Below are positions 16,978 to 26,416 of a DNA stretch of 26,416 bases, piece by piece. The DNA is from Chara braunii (lineage: Eukaryota; Streptophyta; Charophyceae; Charales; Characeae), in the NCBI GenBank assembly GCA_003427395.1, contig BFEA01000065.1:2288799-2315214 (forward strand), given 5' to 3'. Position numbers and translations under genes: made by a program. Numbering within the stretch: position 1 is the first letter of the stretch; the number at the start of each line of letters is the position of its first letter. The notes under the pieces were generated by a model, which had not been told where the DNA came from, did not search any database, and saw only the letters and a list, made by a program, of their open reading frames with translations.

Positions 16978-17951
16978 TGAAAAAGATACGATTTCTACGC
17001 TAGCGCCGTCGGTAAGCGCGTAACGGAGCTCAGCGCTAATCTGTGCTAGCGGCCGTCCCAGACCCGTCGGGCGAACGCCCGCGGGACCTCGTCCTAGTGC
17101 ACGCCGGCTCGGCCGGCCCCCCGCCAACGCGCTCCCGCCGACTCATGCCGCTCCCGCCCCGATTCGAACTTTCGAACACTGGCGGCCGGTCGCCATCGCC
17201 AGCCACCGACCAAAGATCGCAGGTAGCTCGCGCACTACGCGCGAGCGCACTGCCTCCTCTTCTACCATCGCAGCCTCCCGCTCCCTCCCTTAGAACAGCC
17301 GACACACTCGCCATCACCGACAATCGAAGACTCCACGAAGACCTCGATCGCGCCACATGCGCACGCAGGGTTGGAATCAAGATTCGAGGCGTCACAACCA
17401 GCTCTCCTGCGGCGCCTACTCTCTCGCCCACATAGGCCAACCCCACAATCATCCGATCACGCAATCGATATCCACTTAGCCTAGCGCAACGTACATAGGC
17501 AAACGCTGTCGGCCACTAGCGCAACATAGATTAGCACTCAATCCGGCCACCCTGACGCACACCCTCACTACACTCGCCACCCTGACGCAAGGCCCCCCAA
17601 TCTTACCCCCATCTCTCTGGACTCCTATTGCACCCCCTCCTCCCCCCCTCCTACTGCACGTATGTAACCGCACCCCTATAGTGACTCGAATGTGGAATTA
17701 AGACTGCTGCACAGGAAAAAACAAAAAAACAACGAAAAAACACACTTTTTAGTTTTCTACACGTGCACTAACGTAACGCATCTAACACTCACAACCAAAT
17801 AATTGAAAAAAAAAAACAAAAAAAAAACGCACTTTTTAGTTTTCTACACGTGCACTAACGTGACGCATCTAACACTCACAACCAATTAATTGAAAAAAAA
17901 AAAAAGCAAACCCTACAGGACCACGAAGCCTAGCTACGAGCAAACTCAGGA
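16978..17951 (+). promoter_or_regulatory. LINE-B 5' UTR / putative internal promoter
   Basis: The first part (to about 17440) is GC-rich, with GAACGCCCGCGGGAC and GGCTCGGCCGGCC palindromic stretches, and is shared with LINE-C. The second part is AT- and A-rich with a duplicated module. L1-type elements use internal promoters in the 5' UTR; that this one does so is inference. Open frames on either strand of the GC-rich part show no recognisable domain. Confidence 0.6.
17741..17905 (+). repeat. Duplicated 87-bp module in the LINE-B 5' UTR
   Basis: Two copies (17741-17816 and 17828-17905) share CACTTTTTAGTTTTCTACAC, GTGCACTAACGTnACGCATC, TAACACTCACAACCAA and an A-rich end. They differ at only a few positions. 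Each has a CACGTG core (ACACGTGCAC), the G-box/E-box hexamer. LINE-C lacks the module. Confidence 0.93.
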
Positions 17952-20444
17952 ATGGCTCACACTTACCAACGCCGCTGCAGCACGGTAGTGGCAACAAAAA
18001 CAGCCACCTCAAAGGAACCCTCCCAAATGGAAGCCCCAAAAATCGAAGGGGAGAAAGTCACAATCAAAGTCAGGAATGTGAAGGATAACATTGACGAGGA
18101 AGTGACCGCCTGGGCATACCGAAAAGACAAGATCGCCAACACCAACACGACATATATGAGAAGCATGTTCTCATCTTCTCCTTCTCCAACGCTGGGGCAA
18201 GACTCTCCCCCATCGAGAAAAGGAAATGGATGGTGAAAACCATTCAAGAACACGAGAACATCAAAACAGAGGTCGACAGGTTCTCCCTGCTTGGTCTGGG
18301 TAGAACCATGATGATCATGGTCTTTAAAGACGTAGATCAAGCAACGCACATGTTGGAGAAATGCGAAACCTTGAACTATGATGGTAATAAATATGGTTAA
18401 CCCGATTAACATAACAAAAGCATAATGGTACACAAAGCCACTTTGAAGTGTACCTATTTGCTTTGCTAATTTTTGAAATGTGGTGGAAATTCCATAGGGA
18501 CCCAAAATGGAAATAGCACCTGCTTCAGGTTTAGACAAAGAGCCCACCTGGGAACAGATCCCAAATGCCCACGCTCCCCTAAACAGAAAAAACTGACACA
18601 GAACATGCTCGTCAAAGTTGAAGAGGCCAAAGGTATCTGGTTCATCAATGACCCAGATTACGATGGTTGGGTCTTCAACGACAATATCCCAGAGCCTAAG
18701 TGGATATGGACATACACGAACACAACCCCGACAATCAAACAGGCAGACATCTTTTCACCGTCAAACAGCAAATGGCACCACGTGGGAGCAAAGGAGATAA
18801 CAGGAATCCCAGGGAAAATATACTCAGACCCGATGGTGGATTCCCGTGCGATCAAAGAAGAAAAGAAACACGAAGACCTGTTGTGGGACCTTGAGTCAAT
18901 CAGACAGCAGACTGCAGACGCCCTCGCCAAGCGAGAAGAGGACAACGACATCCTGGACACAGCCAGACAGATCATTGAGGGAGGCACCCTACATACCGAC
19001 CCCTCCCTTAAGAGACAGGTCTCCCCACAAAAGGAGAACACCGAGACACTGAGCGGGAAGAAAATAAGAAAGAACATCTCAATTGAAAAGGGAAGCCCCC
19101 CGCGGACACACGGAGCTCACAGGAAGCTCCGACTGAATCAGACCTTATCCCAATAACAGATCAGGACAGTACCCACAAAGGAATGGACATATCTCCCTCC
19201 AAGAGCGACAGGAAAGACAAACCGAAAGAACAGGGAGACTCCCCCACTGCCTGGCTGCAGGAATATTTGGAACGAGCCAAAAATGAGAGGGAGAAAGAAT
19301 TCGACATCAGAGTGGCATGCATGAAGCATCAGGAGAAGACAGGTCGGAGCAGCAAAGCCCCCTGTAGCAGGCATCCACACATCCACGAACACCTACGACA
19401 TCCTGAGAGAACAGAGTGAGTTGTATAATTCAGCGCCTTCAGTATCATGAGAAGAAGAGGGAGAGAGACAACTCGAGCTCTGAGTCCAGATCTAGTGCAG
19501 AAACTCAGGCCCACAAGGACCCAATCAGAGACATGGTACCGAAGAAGTGGAAGCCATCAAAGGGCAGGGTCAAGAGATCTAGAAAATCCACGACGGATAC
19601 TATAGGAAATGGCGACGAGCAGTGATCCCTCAAACAGGAGATCGGGCCATCGTCGCTGCTCAGACAAAGTGCCTGTTTGATCAGAACATGGAATATCATA
19701 AAAGCCACAGAAAAGAATATTGCACCATCCAAAACGTGGCAAACAACAAGGCCCCCCGTGTCATTGAGAAAGTTACCTCAGATAAAACGATCAAGCCAGT
19801 CAGACCCCTGGTCCCCATCCGGTATAGAAAGAAATTCAGTGGCAGGTAGCCTAAACGTATCCTTCGCCTTCCCGACCGCGGGAGACCATCGAACGCTGGC
19901 TAGAACAATCAGGGAAGGCATATCCGTAGGAGTCTACGGAATCCCCGCCCCCCTCGGAGAAGACTCAGACAACATCGACCAGGAACTCGCCACATCCAAA
20001 TCTTTTGAACCGATCCTTGTAAAACTAGAAGAAAAATTGAGGCTGCACAAGGGGCTGATGTGGAGAGTATGGAACACTGCGACCGCCCTGCCATACAGCA
20101 CACTTGCAGGCAAGATGTGCCCGACGGAGATCATGGTCGATTCCCTGGCCGCCATCATTAGATCCCACATCCTCTTCACAGAGCACTCCCTACAGGATGA
20201 AGTTGAGCCGCTTTACCTGGAACCGGAGGACGAGGATAGGCACATGGGTGAATACGACGACGACGAAGGGCTGAACGACAAGATATCCCTCGGCAGTGAC
20301 GGGACTGGTACCACCCTAGCACCTGAGGGAAGCATGGGGGGATACAGCCTGGGATCTGCCGCCGGGAGAAGGGCAAACGATGACAGTGGACAAACCGGAG
20401 GAACCGGAGCTGACAGTGCAGGGACCACGACAGCAGCTGATTAG
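17952..20444 (+). pseudogene. LINE-B ORF1: DUF4283-like RNA-binding protein, frameshifted
   Basis: The start chosen is the ATG at 17952 (MAHTYQRRCSTVV), the first after the 5' UTR repeats. Domains across frames: GEKVTIKVRNVKDNIDEEVT and EKHVLIFSFSNAGARLSPIE with GRTMMIMVFKDVDQATHMLE (to about 18390), resembling the DUF4283/RRM-like fold of plant LINE ORF1; then CFRFRQRAHLGTDPKCP (about 18516), a zinc-knuckle-like motif whose second Cys is Phe; a Lys/Glu helical stretch; and an acidic Asp/Glu/Gly-rich tail ending at 20442-20444. Breaks: a TA insertion near 18155, TAA near 18400, further shifts at 19157-19420, and TGA 19623-19625. ORF1 would coat LINE RNA. Domain naming is moderate. Confidence 0.7.
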
Positions 20445-20548
20445 AGATCCCAACGCCCCCCCTCCAACTGAACTCCGCACGACAACCGCCACCCCAAAGA
20501 AAATAAAGAAAGGAATTCTGCACACAGCAACCCCTCAGACATCATTGA

Positions 20549-21619
20549 ATGGATGACAACAATAACCACTCAGGGACAGTGAGAACGGACTGGCAAGCAA
20601 AAGGACTGACGATCCACAGTTGGAACATCAACGGCTTGGGCAACATTCTCACCGAAGACGACAAACTACGAGACATTAGACTCGGCCTCACAGACAAAAG
20701 AAGGCCCAAACCTGATGTCATTCTCCTACAAGGGACCCACCTATCCAACCTCACTAACCACACAAGAATAAAGAGGACCGTGGAGAAAAGCCTAGGGGGA
20801 TGCCCATTCACACTGTGGTCCAACAAAGCGGACCAAAGCAACCGCGGCACAACAATCCTTATACCAACTACCTCCAAAATCTGGTCTGAGGGTATGGTAA
20901 GTAACGACGAAGGAGACACAGCGGAAGGTAGACGGTCATGGATGCAAATTACATGGCAAGGGGAAGAGATCAGGATCCTAAACCTATATGCCCCCAACAC
21001 GGAAACCGTTTGCCTAGTTTTTTTTTACCACATCAAATCACTATTCCCGACCCCCCTACCGCTATTTATAGCAGGTGACTGGAACACAACAGTGGACCCC
21101 AGCCTGGATCGTCTCCCGGGCAATGCTGTTGGGGCCCACAAGACCGAGCACACACCTACGGAACATCATGACAGAGTTCGACCTGGTCGACCCATTTCGA
21201 ATCCTCCACCCACGCAAGAAAGCCTTCTCCCTAGTCAAGAGGAACCGCTCTAACCACACATCACTATCACAGATCAATTTCCTGTTAATTTCTAACATGC
21301 TACAGGGAGCAATCAAGGAGGCCGGTATCCTACCAGCAGCAGCCTTCAAGGGGCTCGACCACAAACCAACCTACTTGCTCCTTAACTTCAACTCTCCAAT
21401 AGAAAAAGGTCAAGGCTTCTTCAAACTCAACAACTCACTCCTCTCCACAGAACGCATGACCGAGGCAGCCCGATGGAACTGGTGGTTCATACAGCAAGAC
21501 GAGAAGATACGCGAGGACAGGCACAAATGGTTCATAGACAGCTATATGCACCTGGCTCAGACGGTCTCATCAGAGTCTAGAAGCATAGCAGCAGAATGCA
21601 AACACAGGAAGGAATAACT
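20549..21619 (+). pseudogene. LINE-B ORF2: endonuclease domain
   Basis: ORF2 starts at ATG 20549, 105 bp after the ORF1 stop. Endonuclease/exonuclease/phosphatase motifs in order: LTIHSWNINGLG (catalytic Asn), PDVILLQGTHL (the usual Gln-Glu-Thr has Gly at 20732-20734), RILNLYAPN, LFIAGDWNTTVDPSLDR (Asp and Asn kept), then after a frameshift near 21130 LVDPFRIL, SQINFLLIS and GLDHKPTYLLL (terminal Asp-His kept). It nicks target DNA to prime reverse transcription. The Glu to Gly change removes a metal-binding residue. In-frame TAA at 21615-21617 precedes the linker to RT. Confidence 0.88.
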
Positions 21620-23297
21620 ACAAATCACACTCGACATCGCTGAAACCAACCTAGCATCTGATCCCTCCAACTCCTACCACAACCTACTCCAATCTACCAA
21701 GGACGAACTAAACGAATGGAGAAGATGGGAACTCAAAGGAGATACGCACCCAATGACTACATCCTAAATGAATCCATGTCCAAGTTCTTTTTCTCCAAGA
21801 TCAAGGCCAATGCAAGAAACAACACAATCGAGGGGTTCAAGGACCCAGCAGACCAGGGGACGACAAAGTCAGTCGGCGCAAACATGGTAAGAATAGCCAG
21901 GTCCTTCTACGCCAACCTTTACGAGTCCAAACCCCCCCGCCCCCCTTCCAACAACTCATATCAATGTCCGTCAGCACATGATGACCTACCTAGAGAGAAC
22001 GATCACCCAAGAACAAACAAAAGACTTAAATAAACCAACCACCATAGGGGAACTTCACACAGCTGTGTCCCAGATGGGAAATGATAAAGCACCCGGAATC
22101 GATGGCCTGTCCAAAGAATTCTGGATCCGGTTCTGGCCACACAAGTGTTTTAAAATTCAGTGTTTTATTTCATGGGATCCATCCTGAAATATGCTTTACC
22201 AGAATGTCGGATCCGAGTTGGCCAAAAAAAAAAAACATTGGGCAACGACCTCTTGAACTTCATCACGACAACAGAGAAAAGAGGCCTGTGTCAATTTCTA
22301 AGCACCAGCGTAGTGTCACTAATATACAAAAAGGGCGACCGGGAGGACCTCAAGAACTACAGACCAATCTCACTTCTCACAACGCCGTACAAAATTCTAG
22401 CAAAGGCGTTAGCCAACAGAATCATAAAATTAACAGACAACTTCTTTCACATCGACCAAGCAGGATTTGTCCCGGGTCGATACATCCTAGATAATGTGAT
22501 GGCTCTAAACGAGGCTGCAAAGAAGATCACAGAAAAACGAATGCAAGCAGCAATCTTATTCTTTGACTTAAGGCATACAATTAAGTCAATTGGGACTTCC
22601 TCCACAACTGCATGGAGAAGATGGGAGTAGGCCTGAATTTCAGAGAGTGGGCTAGAGTACTCTACGGGGATGCCACGGGCAGGGTGCAGATAAACAAAAT
22701 ATTGTCAGACACCTACTCGATATCGAGATCGGTCCGGCAAGGCAACCCCCTTGCACCCCCAATATTCCTATTCATAATGGAAGCCATAGCATCGTTCCTG
22801 CGCAAGGATCATCCATACACCGCCTGACTGATCAAAGCCACAACCCCCTCCACGACTTTGCTCTCCCCACAGCATAGATGTTCGCAGATGATCTCACGGT
22901 CCTCATCCGCGCCAACAACTCCTCCTTCCAGGCCTTGGCGCGCGCCATGGAAGCCTTCAGACTCGCCTCAGAAATGAAGGTCAATTGGTTGAAAACGGAA
23001 GGGTGGTGGCTTGCAGAAGGCACCCCCCCCCAACCCCCAGACCCATCCACCCCAATGTCTTGGACTACAGGCGATCAAGCACTCCGATATCAAGGCATTA
23101 TGGTAAACAGGGATGGCACCTGGCAAGGGATGGGGGAAACTCTACTCGCTAGAGCAATAACCCGGCTAGCCACCTGCAACAAAGCCCAGGACTCCCTTCT
23201 AGGGCAAGCCCTAATCATCAACACAACAGCATTCTCCACTTTGTGGTACATGGCCTCCATATGGGGACCCCCTGACGACGACCTGAAGAACAGCTAG
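21620..23297 (+). pseudogene. LINE-B ORF2: reverse transcriptase domain
   Basis: Non-LTR RT motifs in order: FFFSKIKANARNNTIEG, NDKAPGIDGLSKEFW (about 22080), STSVVSLIYKKGDREDLKNY, RPISLLTTPYKILAKALANR, IDQAGFVPGRYILDNVMALN, AAILFFDL (first catalytic Asp), NCMEKMG, ISRSVRQGNPLAPPIF and MFADDLTVL, with FADD at 22881-22892 intact. Then NWLKTEGWWLA and ALRYQGIMVN. At least four frame changes and a stop after FADD-proximal sequence break it, including one just after FFDL where KAYN, TAA, VNWDFLH follows. The product would reverse-transcribe LINE RNA at the nick. Closest type: plant L1/RIL-like. Confidence 0.93.
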
Positions 23298-25080
23298 AGC
23301 CAAATGCTATCTGTGGACTGGCGACCCCAGCAGAACCGCCTGCATAAACAAGGTGGCCTGGCAAACTGTCATCAGGAAACCACAAGAAGGAGAACTAGGT
23401 ATAATCGACGCTAAACAGGAATCGATCGCTCTCCAAATGAAACGGATTCAAAATCCTAACCAGACAAGCCCTCCAGTGGACCAAGATGGCGGTAGACAAC
23501 ACAAGGAATTTGGCACCAATAGCGACCCCACTGAACATGAGTGGCCTGTTCTGGATCATGGCAAAGGAATGGACAATCAAATCGAGGAGACCAGCAAGGA
23601 AAACTAACCCAGCGACCCCCATTCAGCCCCCCGCTACACCCACCCCCTACCGGTCACCGATCTTGAAGGCCTGGTGTCGTATGATACCAGAAAAGAAAGG
23701 GTCCCCGAGCAACAAAGAGGTACATTTAATTTCAATTTCAAATTAATCGCTGAAGTCCTATGACAGCCCCTGTTCTGCTACCCTTGGATCAAAGACACGG
23801 AGGGCAGACCGTGGACTCCCCGGGCCAAAGACCGGAGATGGTTGTCTTGGGTGGAGAGAGGAGTATGGCAGGTCAAACATTTGTGGTCCGAGGACCGACG
23901 AGAATGGCTCACCGCACAGGACCTTCGCACTCCCTTAAAAGGTTGCCACCTACTGACCACCAACCTGTCAGAAATCCTCCAAAGCATTCCCCCCCCATGG
24001 ACGACCCTCCTAAAAGAGACACATACGTGGAAACCAGGAGACTGGGGACTACTCACCACACAGACCCCACCAACAAGAGCCTACCGCTTCGTGTCAAAAC
24101 CGGACTCAACTAACTACCAGGCCAATTTCGTATCCTACCCCATCAGCAAACACAACATATATAAAGGTCCTAAACAAAACACCACAGAACGAACAAATAG
24201 AAACTTACCTTCTCAGGAAGGTTAGAGTCTCTCACAAGAAACCCTGGTTTATATTCCATCCGGAACTCAGCATCAAGGAGATGGAATTCGACCCAAAGGA
24301 ATGGATATGGGATCTGCGCGGCCGGTAAATCGAGGACGATAACAGAATACGACGTTAAGTTCGGATATAACCTCGGGCTACAAACCAGGGACCCGAGTCC
24401 AAGGCTGGCAGAGAAATGGAGAACCATATTGAACCTAGATACCACGACCCCCATCTACATCACATGGACCAAATACCGTCTTATCAGACCAATTAGAATT
24501 CGAAGTATGCAATGGCTAATAGCACATGCAGCCCTCCCAGTCAACCAATGGCTACACATGAGAAGGAAACATTCCGATCCTGATAGCTCGGAATGCTGCT
24601 CAATGTGCAACGACTCACCCGAAGACATCCCCCACAGCCTCCTCTTCTGCCCAGAAGCAACCTGGACATGGAAGGTCTGTGAGCTATGGTCGCTCCTGCT
24701 CGCTTCGGCCCCCCCTAACATCCCCCCTATCTCTATCCTACTCCTTGCTAACATCCCAGCAACATCACAGGCAGCAGGGAAGTATGGTTCACCCTGCTCA
24801 GGAAGTTGGATTTGTGGGTAATATGGAAACGCAGATGCACTCAGACAATCGAGGGAACAAAGGTGGCAAGGGAAGAAATGTGGTCACTACTGCTGAGCAT
24901 GGCAGAGACGTAAATCAGGAGCAGATGGCGTAGAATATTGAACTCTACAAGACACAGACCAAAAGGACAAGCAACTAAGAAACGTACATTCATAAGGAAC
25001 TGGTTGCTAAAGAGCAAGGTGGCAACGATAGTTGACAACCGACTGAGGTGGAAGAAATGGCACCAGGCACAATCATGAAG
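23298..25080 (+). pseudogene. LINE-B ORF2: C-terminal region with zf-RVT
   Basis: Downstream of RT: PTPYRSPILKAWCRM, RRWLSWVERGVWQVKHLWSE, LKGCHLL, THTWKPGDWGLLTT, MEFDPKEWIWDL, then EKWRTILNLDTTTPIYITWT and PIRIRSMQWLIAHAALPVNQ. The finger C(24597)SMC(24606), NDSPEDIP, H(24633)SLLFC(24648) fits C-X2-C-X8-H-X4-C of the zf-RVT family found at the end of plant LINE ORF2. It continues LDLWVIWKRRCTQ, one TAA, and RNWLLKSKV, ending at TGA 25078-25080. The domain probably binds nucleic acid during integration. Several frameshifts. Confidence 0.85.
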
Positions 25081-25449
25081 ACTACGAGGGTACCTGCCGG
25101 GTGACCTGGCAGAAGGTTCTGTATGGTGATCAACAAAAGGGGGACCGGACACACAAGGAAGGACAAGGACAAACAACAGAACACAAAACGGACCCCCCCA
25201 CTGTTCTCGCAATACAGGGACTCATTCGACAGGCCCTAAGTAGAAGCCTGAGAGGAACAGATGGTCAGGGCAAGCTGACAGTCAATCCTCCTTAGAAGGA
25301 GCAATCAATGCTGGTCAGGGGTCCTTCGACCTGACGGAAGGAAGCGTTGAGTGAGTAATATGATGCAACCCGCTTTGACTTGCCGGGGGAATAGGAACCG
25401 GACTGACGCTCCCCAGAATGGATATGGAGCCAGGACCATAAGGACCTGT
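25081..25449 (+). other. LINE-B 3' UTR with conserved stem-loop
   Basis: The last about 220 bp align with the LINE-A 3' UTR (GCAAGCTGACAGTCAATCCT, CAATGCTGGTCAGGG, GGAGCCAGGACCATAAGG). A stem TCCTTC (25322-25327)/GAAGGA (25337-25342) is present in both copies; LINE-A has TTCCTTC (13869-13875)/GAAGGAA (13885-13891). LINE 3' ends are where the element's RT recognises its RNA; that this hairpin is the recognition site is inference. Confidence 0.7.
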
Positions 25450-25463
25450 AGGAAGTCCTGAGA
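25450..25463 (+). repeat. Right target-site duplication of LINE-B
   Basis: Perfect repeat of 16964-16977 (AGGAAGTCCTGAGA), directly after the LINE 3' end AAGGACCTGT and continuing into host LINE sequence CGACCCC. Confidence 0.88.
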
Positions 25464-26045
25464 CGACCCCTTTTCACCAACCCATGGATTCGAGATGAAG
25501 GGAACCACCCCTTGACTATCACCAGAAAACATCACTGGTGGTTGAAATGGATCGCCGGTGGGATATGGAAAGTTAATCACATCTGGGATGAATTAAGGGC
25601 ACCCACAACCTCTCATCAAATCTTGATATGGTAATCAATAGCATCCAAGGCAGATGGAAAGAGCCACTGCAGGAGACTTTCACATGGAAAAGTGGAGAAT
25701 GGGGCATCCTCGTTCAAGAATCCTCTCCCCCAAAGGACTTATGCTTTCCACCACAGAATCCCAGGCTCCAACTATACAAAAGCTTTCATGCCTTTTCCCT
25801 TGGAATACGACGAAGAGGAAATTCCCAAGGTATTCAACAACAACCCTTCTGAAGTAACATTGGAGACTTTCCTAATTTGGAAAATAACAACCCAAATCTT
25901 TCACGCAGAGTGTGCCATCAACGCCTTCCAAATTCGATCCAGCAGAATGGATATGGCAGTTAAGCAAACCCAGCAGAGTGTGCCATCAACGACTCCAACC
26001 CAATTATCTGAGTACTCAGTTAAACTGGGTACTTTACCTGCTTAA
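25450..26045 (+). mobile_element. LINE-E: right half of the LINE split by LINE-B
   Basis: The first 14 bases are the right target-site duplication. The frame reads EVLRRPLFTNPWIRDEGNHP, then HHWWLKWIAGGIWKVNHIWD, RWKEPLQETFTWKSGEWGIL and a proline-rich stretch. It matches LINE-A (EVLRQLLFGNPGLRD, WIKHGIWKV, STWKSGERG) and LINE-B. It continues exactly where LINE-D stops, so D and E are one element. Homology weakens after about 25860. A 20-base segment (CAGAGTGTGCCATCAACG) recurs at 25907 and 25973. Confidence 0.83.
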
Positions 26046-26416
26046 GTGGACTGACTACTCATAGCCAACCGCCTGTCCTCAGCCAAAACAGAGAAGCGGT
26101 TGATGGAAGGCGCAAAATTCGGCGAATTTTGGTGAATTTTTCACCGAAACTGCCATATTTCCCTGAATTTTTACTTTTTTCTCGGTTTTTCTTTTTGCCT
26201 GATATATTTGTGCTTTAGGGTATATATATATCGTAACTACAAACTAAAAGAGCGCACTTTGCGAAACAAAGAATAAAAACAAAAAACAGGCACATTGCAA
26301 AAAACAAAAAGAAAAAGAAAAAGCAAGGGCAGATTGAAACCATTAAATTTCTCATTCTTCTTTGAACTCCACCTCCACTGTGCCTCTCACGTGCAAGGCT
26401 CGCCACATTGATGAAG
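26046..26416. other. AT-rich flank, no gene recognised
   Basis: It has homopolymer A and T runs, a TATATATATA run near 26221-26230 and a weak inverted repeat (ATTCGGCGAA...TTCACCGAAA, about 26118-26150). No frame gives a recognisable protein. It may be the remaining 3' part of LINE-E or unrelated DNA. Confidence 0.4.

Larger units (their letters stand above)
16978..25449 (+). mobile_element. LINE-B: full-length L1-type LINE, decayed
   Basis: The boundaries are set by the perfect 14-bp target-site duplication. The 8472-bp element has a 5' UTR of about 970 bp, ORF1 (nucleic-acid-binding), ORF2 (AP-like endonuclease, reverse transcriptase, zf-RVT) and a 3' UTR of about 370 bp. Domain order is that of plant L1 LINEs. 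Frameshifts and stops in both ORFs mean it is inactive. No poly(A) separates the 3' end (AAGGACCTGT) from the duplication. It is inserted in the same orientation into an older member of its own family. Confidence 0.9.

Noticed and set aside
17036-17464. Open frames on both strands of the GC-rich LINE 5' UTR
   Set aside because: GC-rich DNA gives long open frames by chance. LINE-C shows the region evolving without a preserved frame.
17963-18547. 194-codon minus-strand open frame with hydrophobic stretches
   Set aside because: It overlaps LINE ORF1, which has homology on the plus strand to LINE-C; the hydrophobic look comes from complementing Lys/Glu-rich codons.
1649-26045. An undescribed defence, regulatory or metabolic system
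   Set aside because: All recognisable proteins belong to known retrotransposon families, and nothing outside them forms a gene cluster.

Overview
This is a repeat-dense stretch of a eukaryotic nuclear genome from the green-plant lineage. Three things point there: splice-bounded exons, a Ty3/gypsy retrotransposon primed by initiator tRNA-Met, and L1-type LINEs whose ORF2 ends in a plant-style zf-RVT domain. From memory, the wording of the gypsy Gag and Pol resembles charophyte (Chara-like) elements. That is an unverified impression; a land plant is not excluded. No prokaryotic genes, CRISPR array or structural RNA gene was seen. Nearly all coding sequence belongs to decayed transposable elements carrying frameshifts and all three stop codons.

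Layout. 1-1648: tail of a minus-strand host gene (exons at 561-626 and 383-480, and a doubtful one at 46-174), then non-coding DNA with small repeats. 1649-12197: one large plus-strand Ty3/gypsy element with 5' LTR, tRNA-Met primer-binding site, long repeat-rich leader, Gag with CCHC knuckle, protease, reverse transcriptase, RNase H, integrase, chromodomain-like tail and 3' LTR. Three parts are locally multiplied: a 115-bp RT segment (2 copies), the start of the integrase core (4 copies) and a U3 segment of the 3' LTR (3 copies against 1 in the 5' LTR).

12204-14021: 5'-truncated LINE-A ending in a short poly(A). 14094-14740: 5' end of LINE-C. 14741-15779: no gene recognised; a minisatellite and a nested hairpin. 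15780-16375: minus-strand C-terminal end of a second gypsy Pol. 16376-16977 and 25450-26045: two halves of one LINE (D and E). They are split by LINE-B (16978-25449), a full-length member of the same family flanked by a perfect 14-bp target-site duplication. LINE-B has a GC-rich 5' UTR with a duplicated module, ORF1 (DUF4283-like plus a damaged zinc knuckle), ORF2 (endonuclease, RT, zf-RVT) and a 3' UTR shared with LINE-A. 26046-26416: AT-rich, nothing recognised.

How the parts relate: the gypsy proteins would package, copy and integrate the element, and the LINE proteins would perform target-primed reverse transcription. Every copy here looks inactive. No new defence or metabolic system was found. 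The most informative points are the precise nested LINE insertion, the amplified integrase segment, a family of CATA-loop palindromes whose arms change together, and a shared variant chromodomain.
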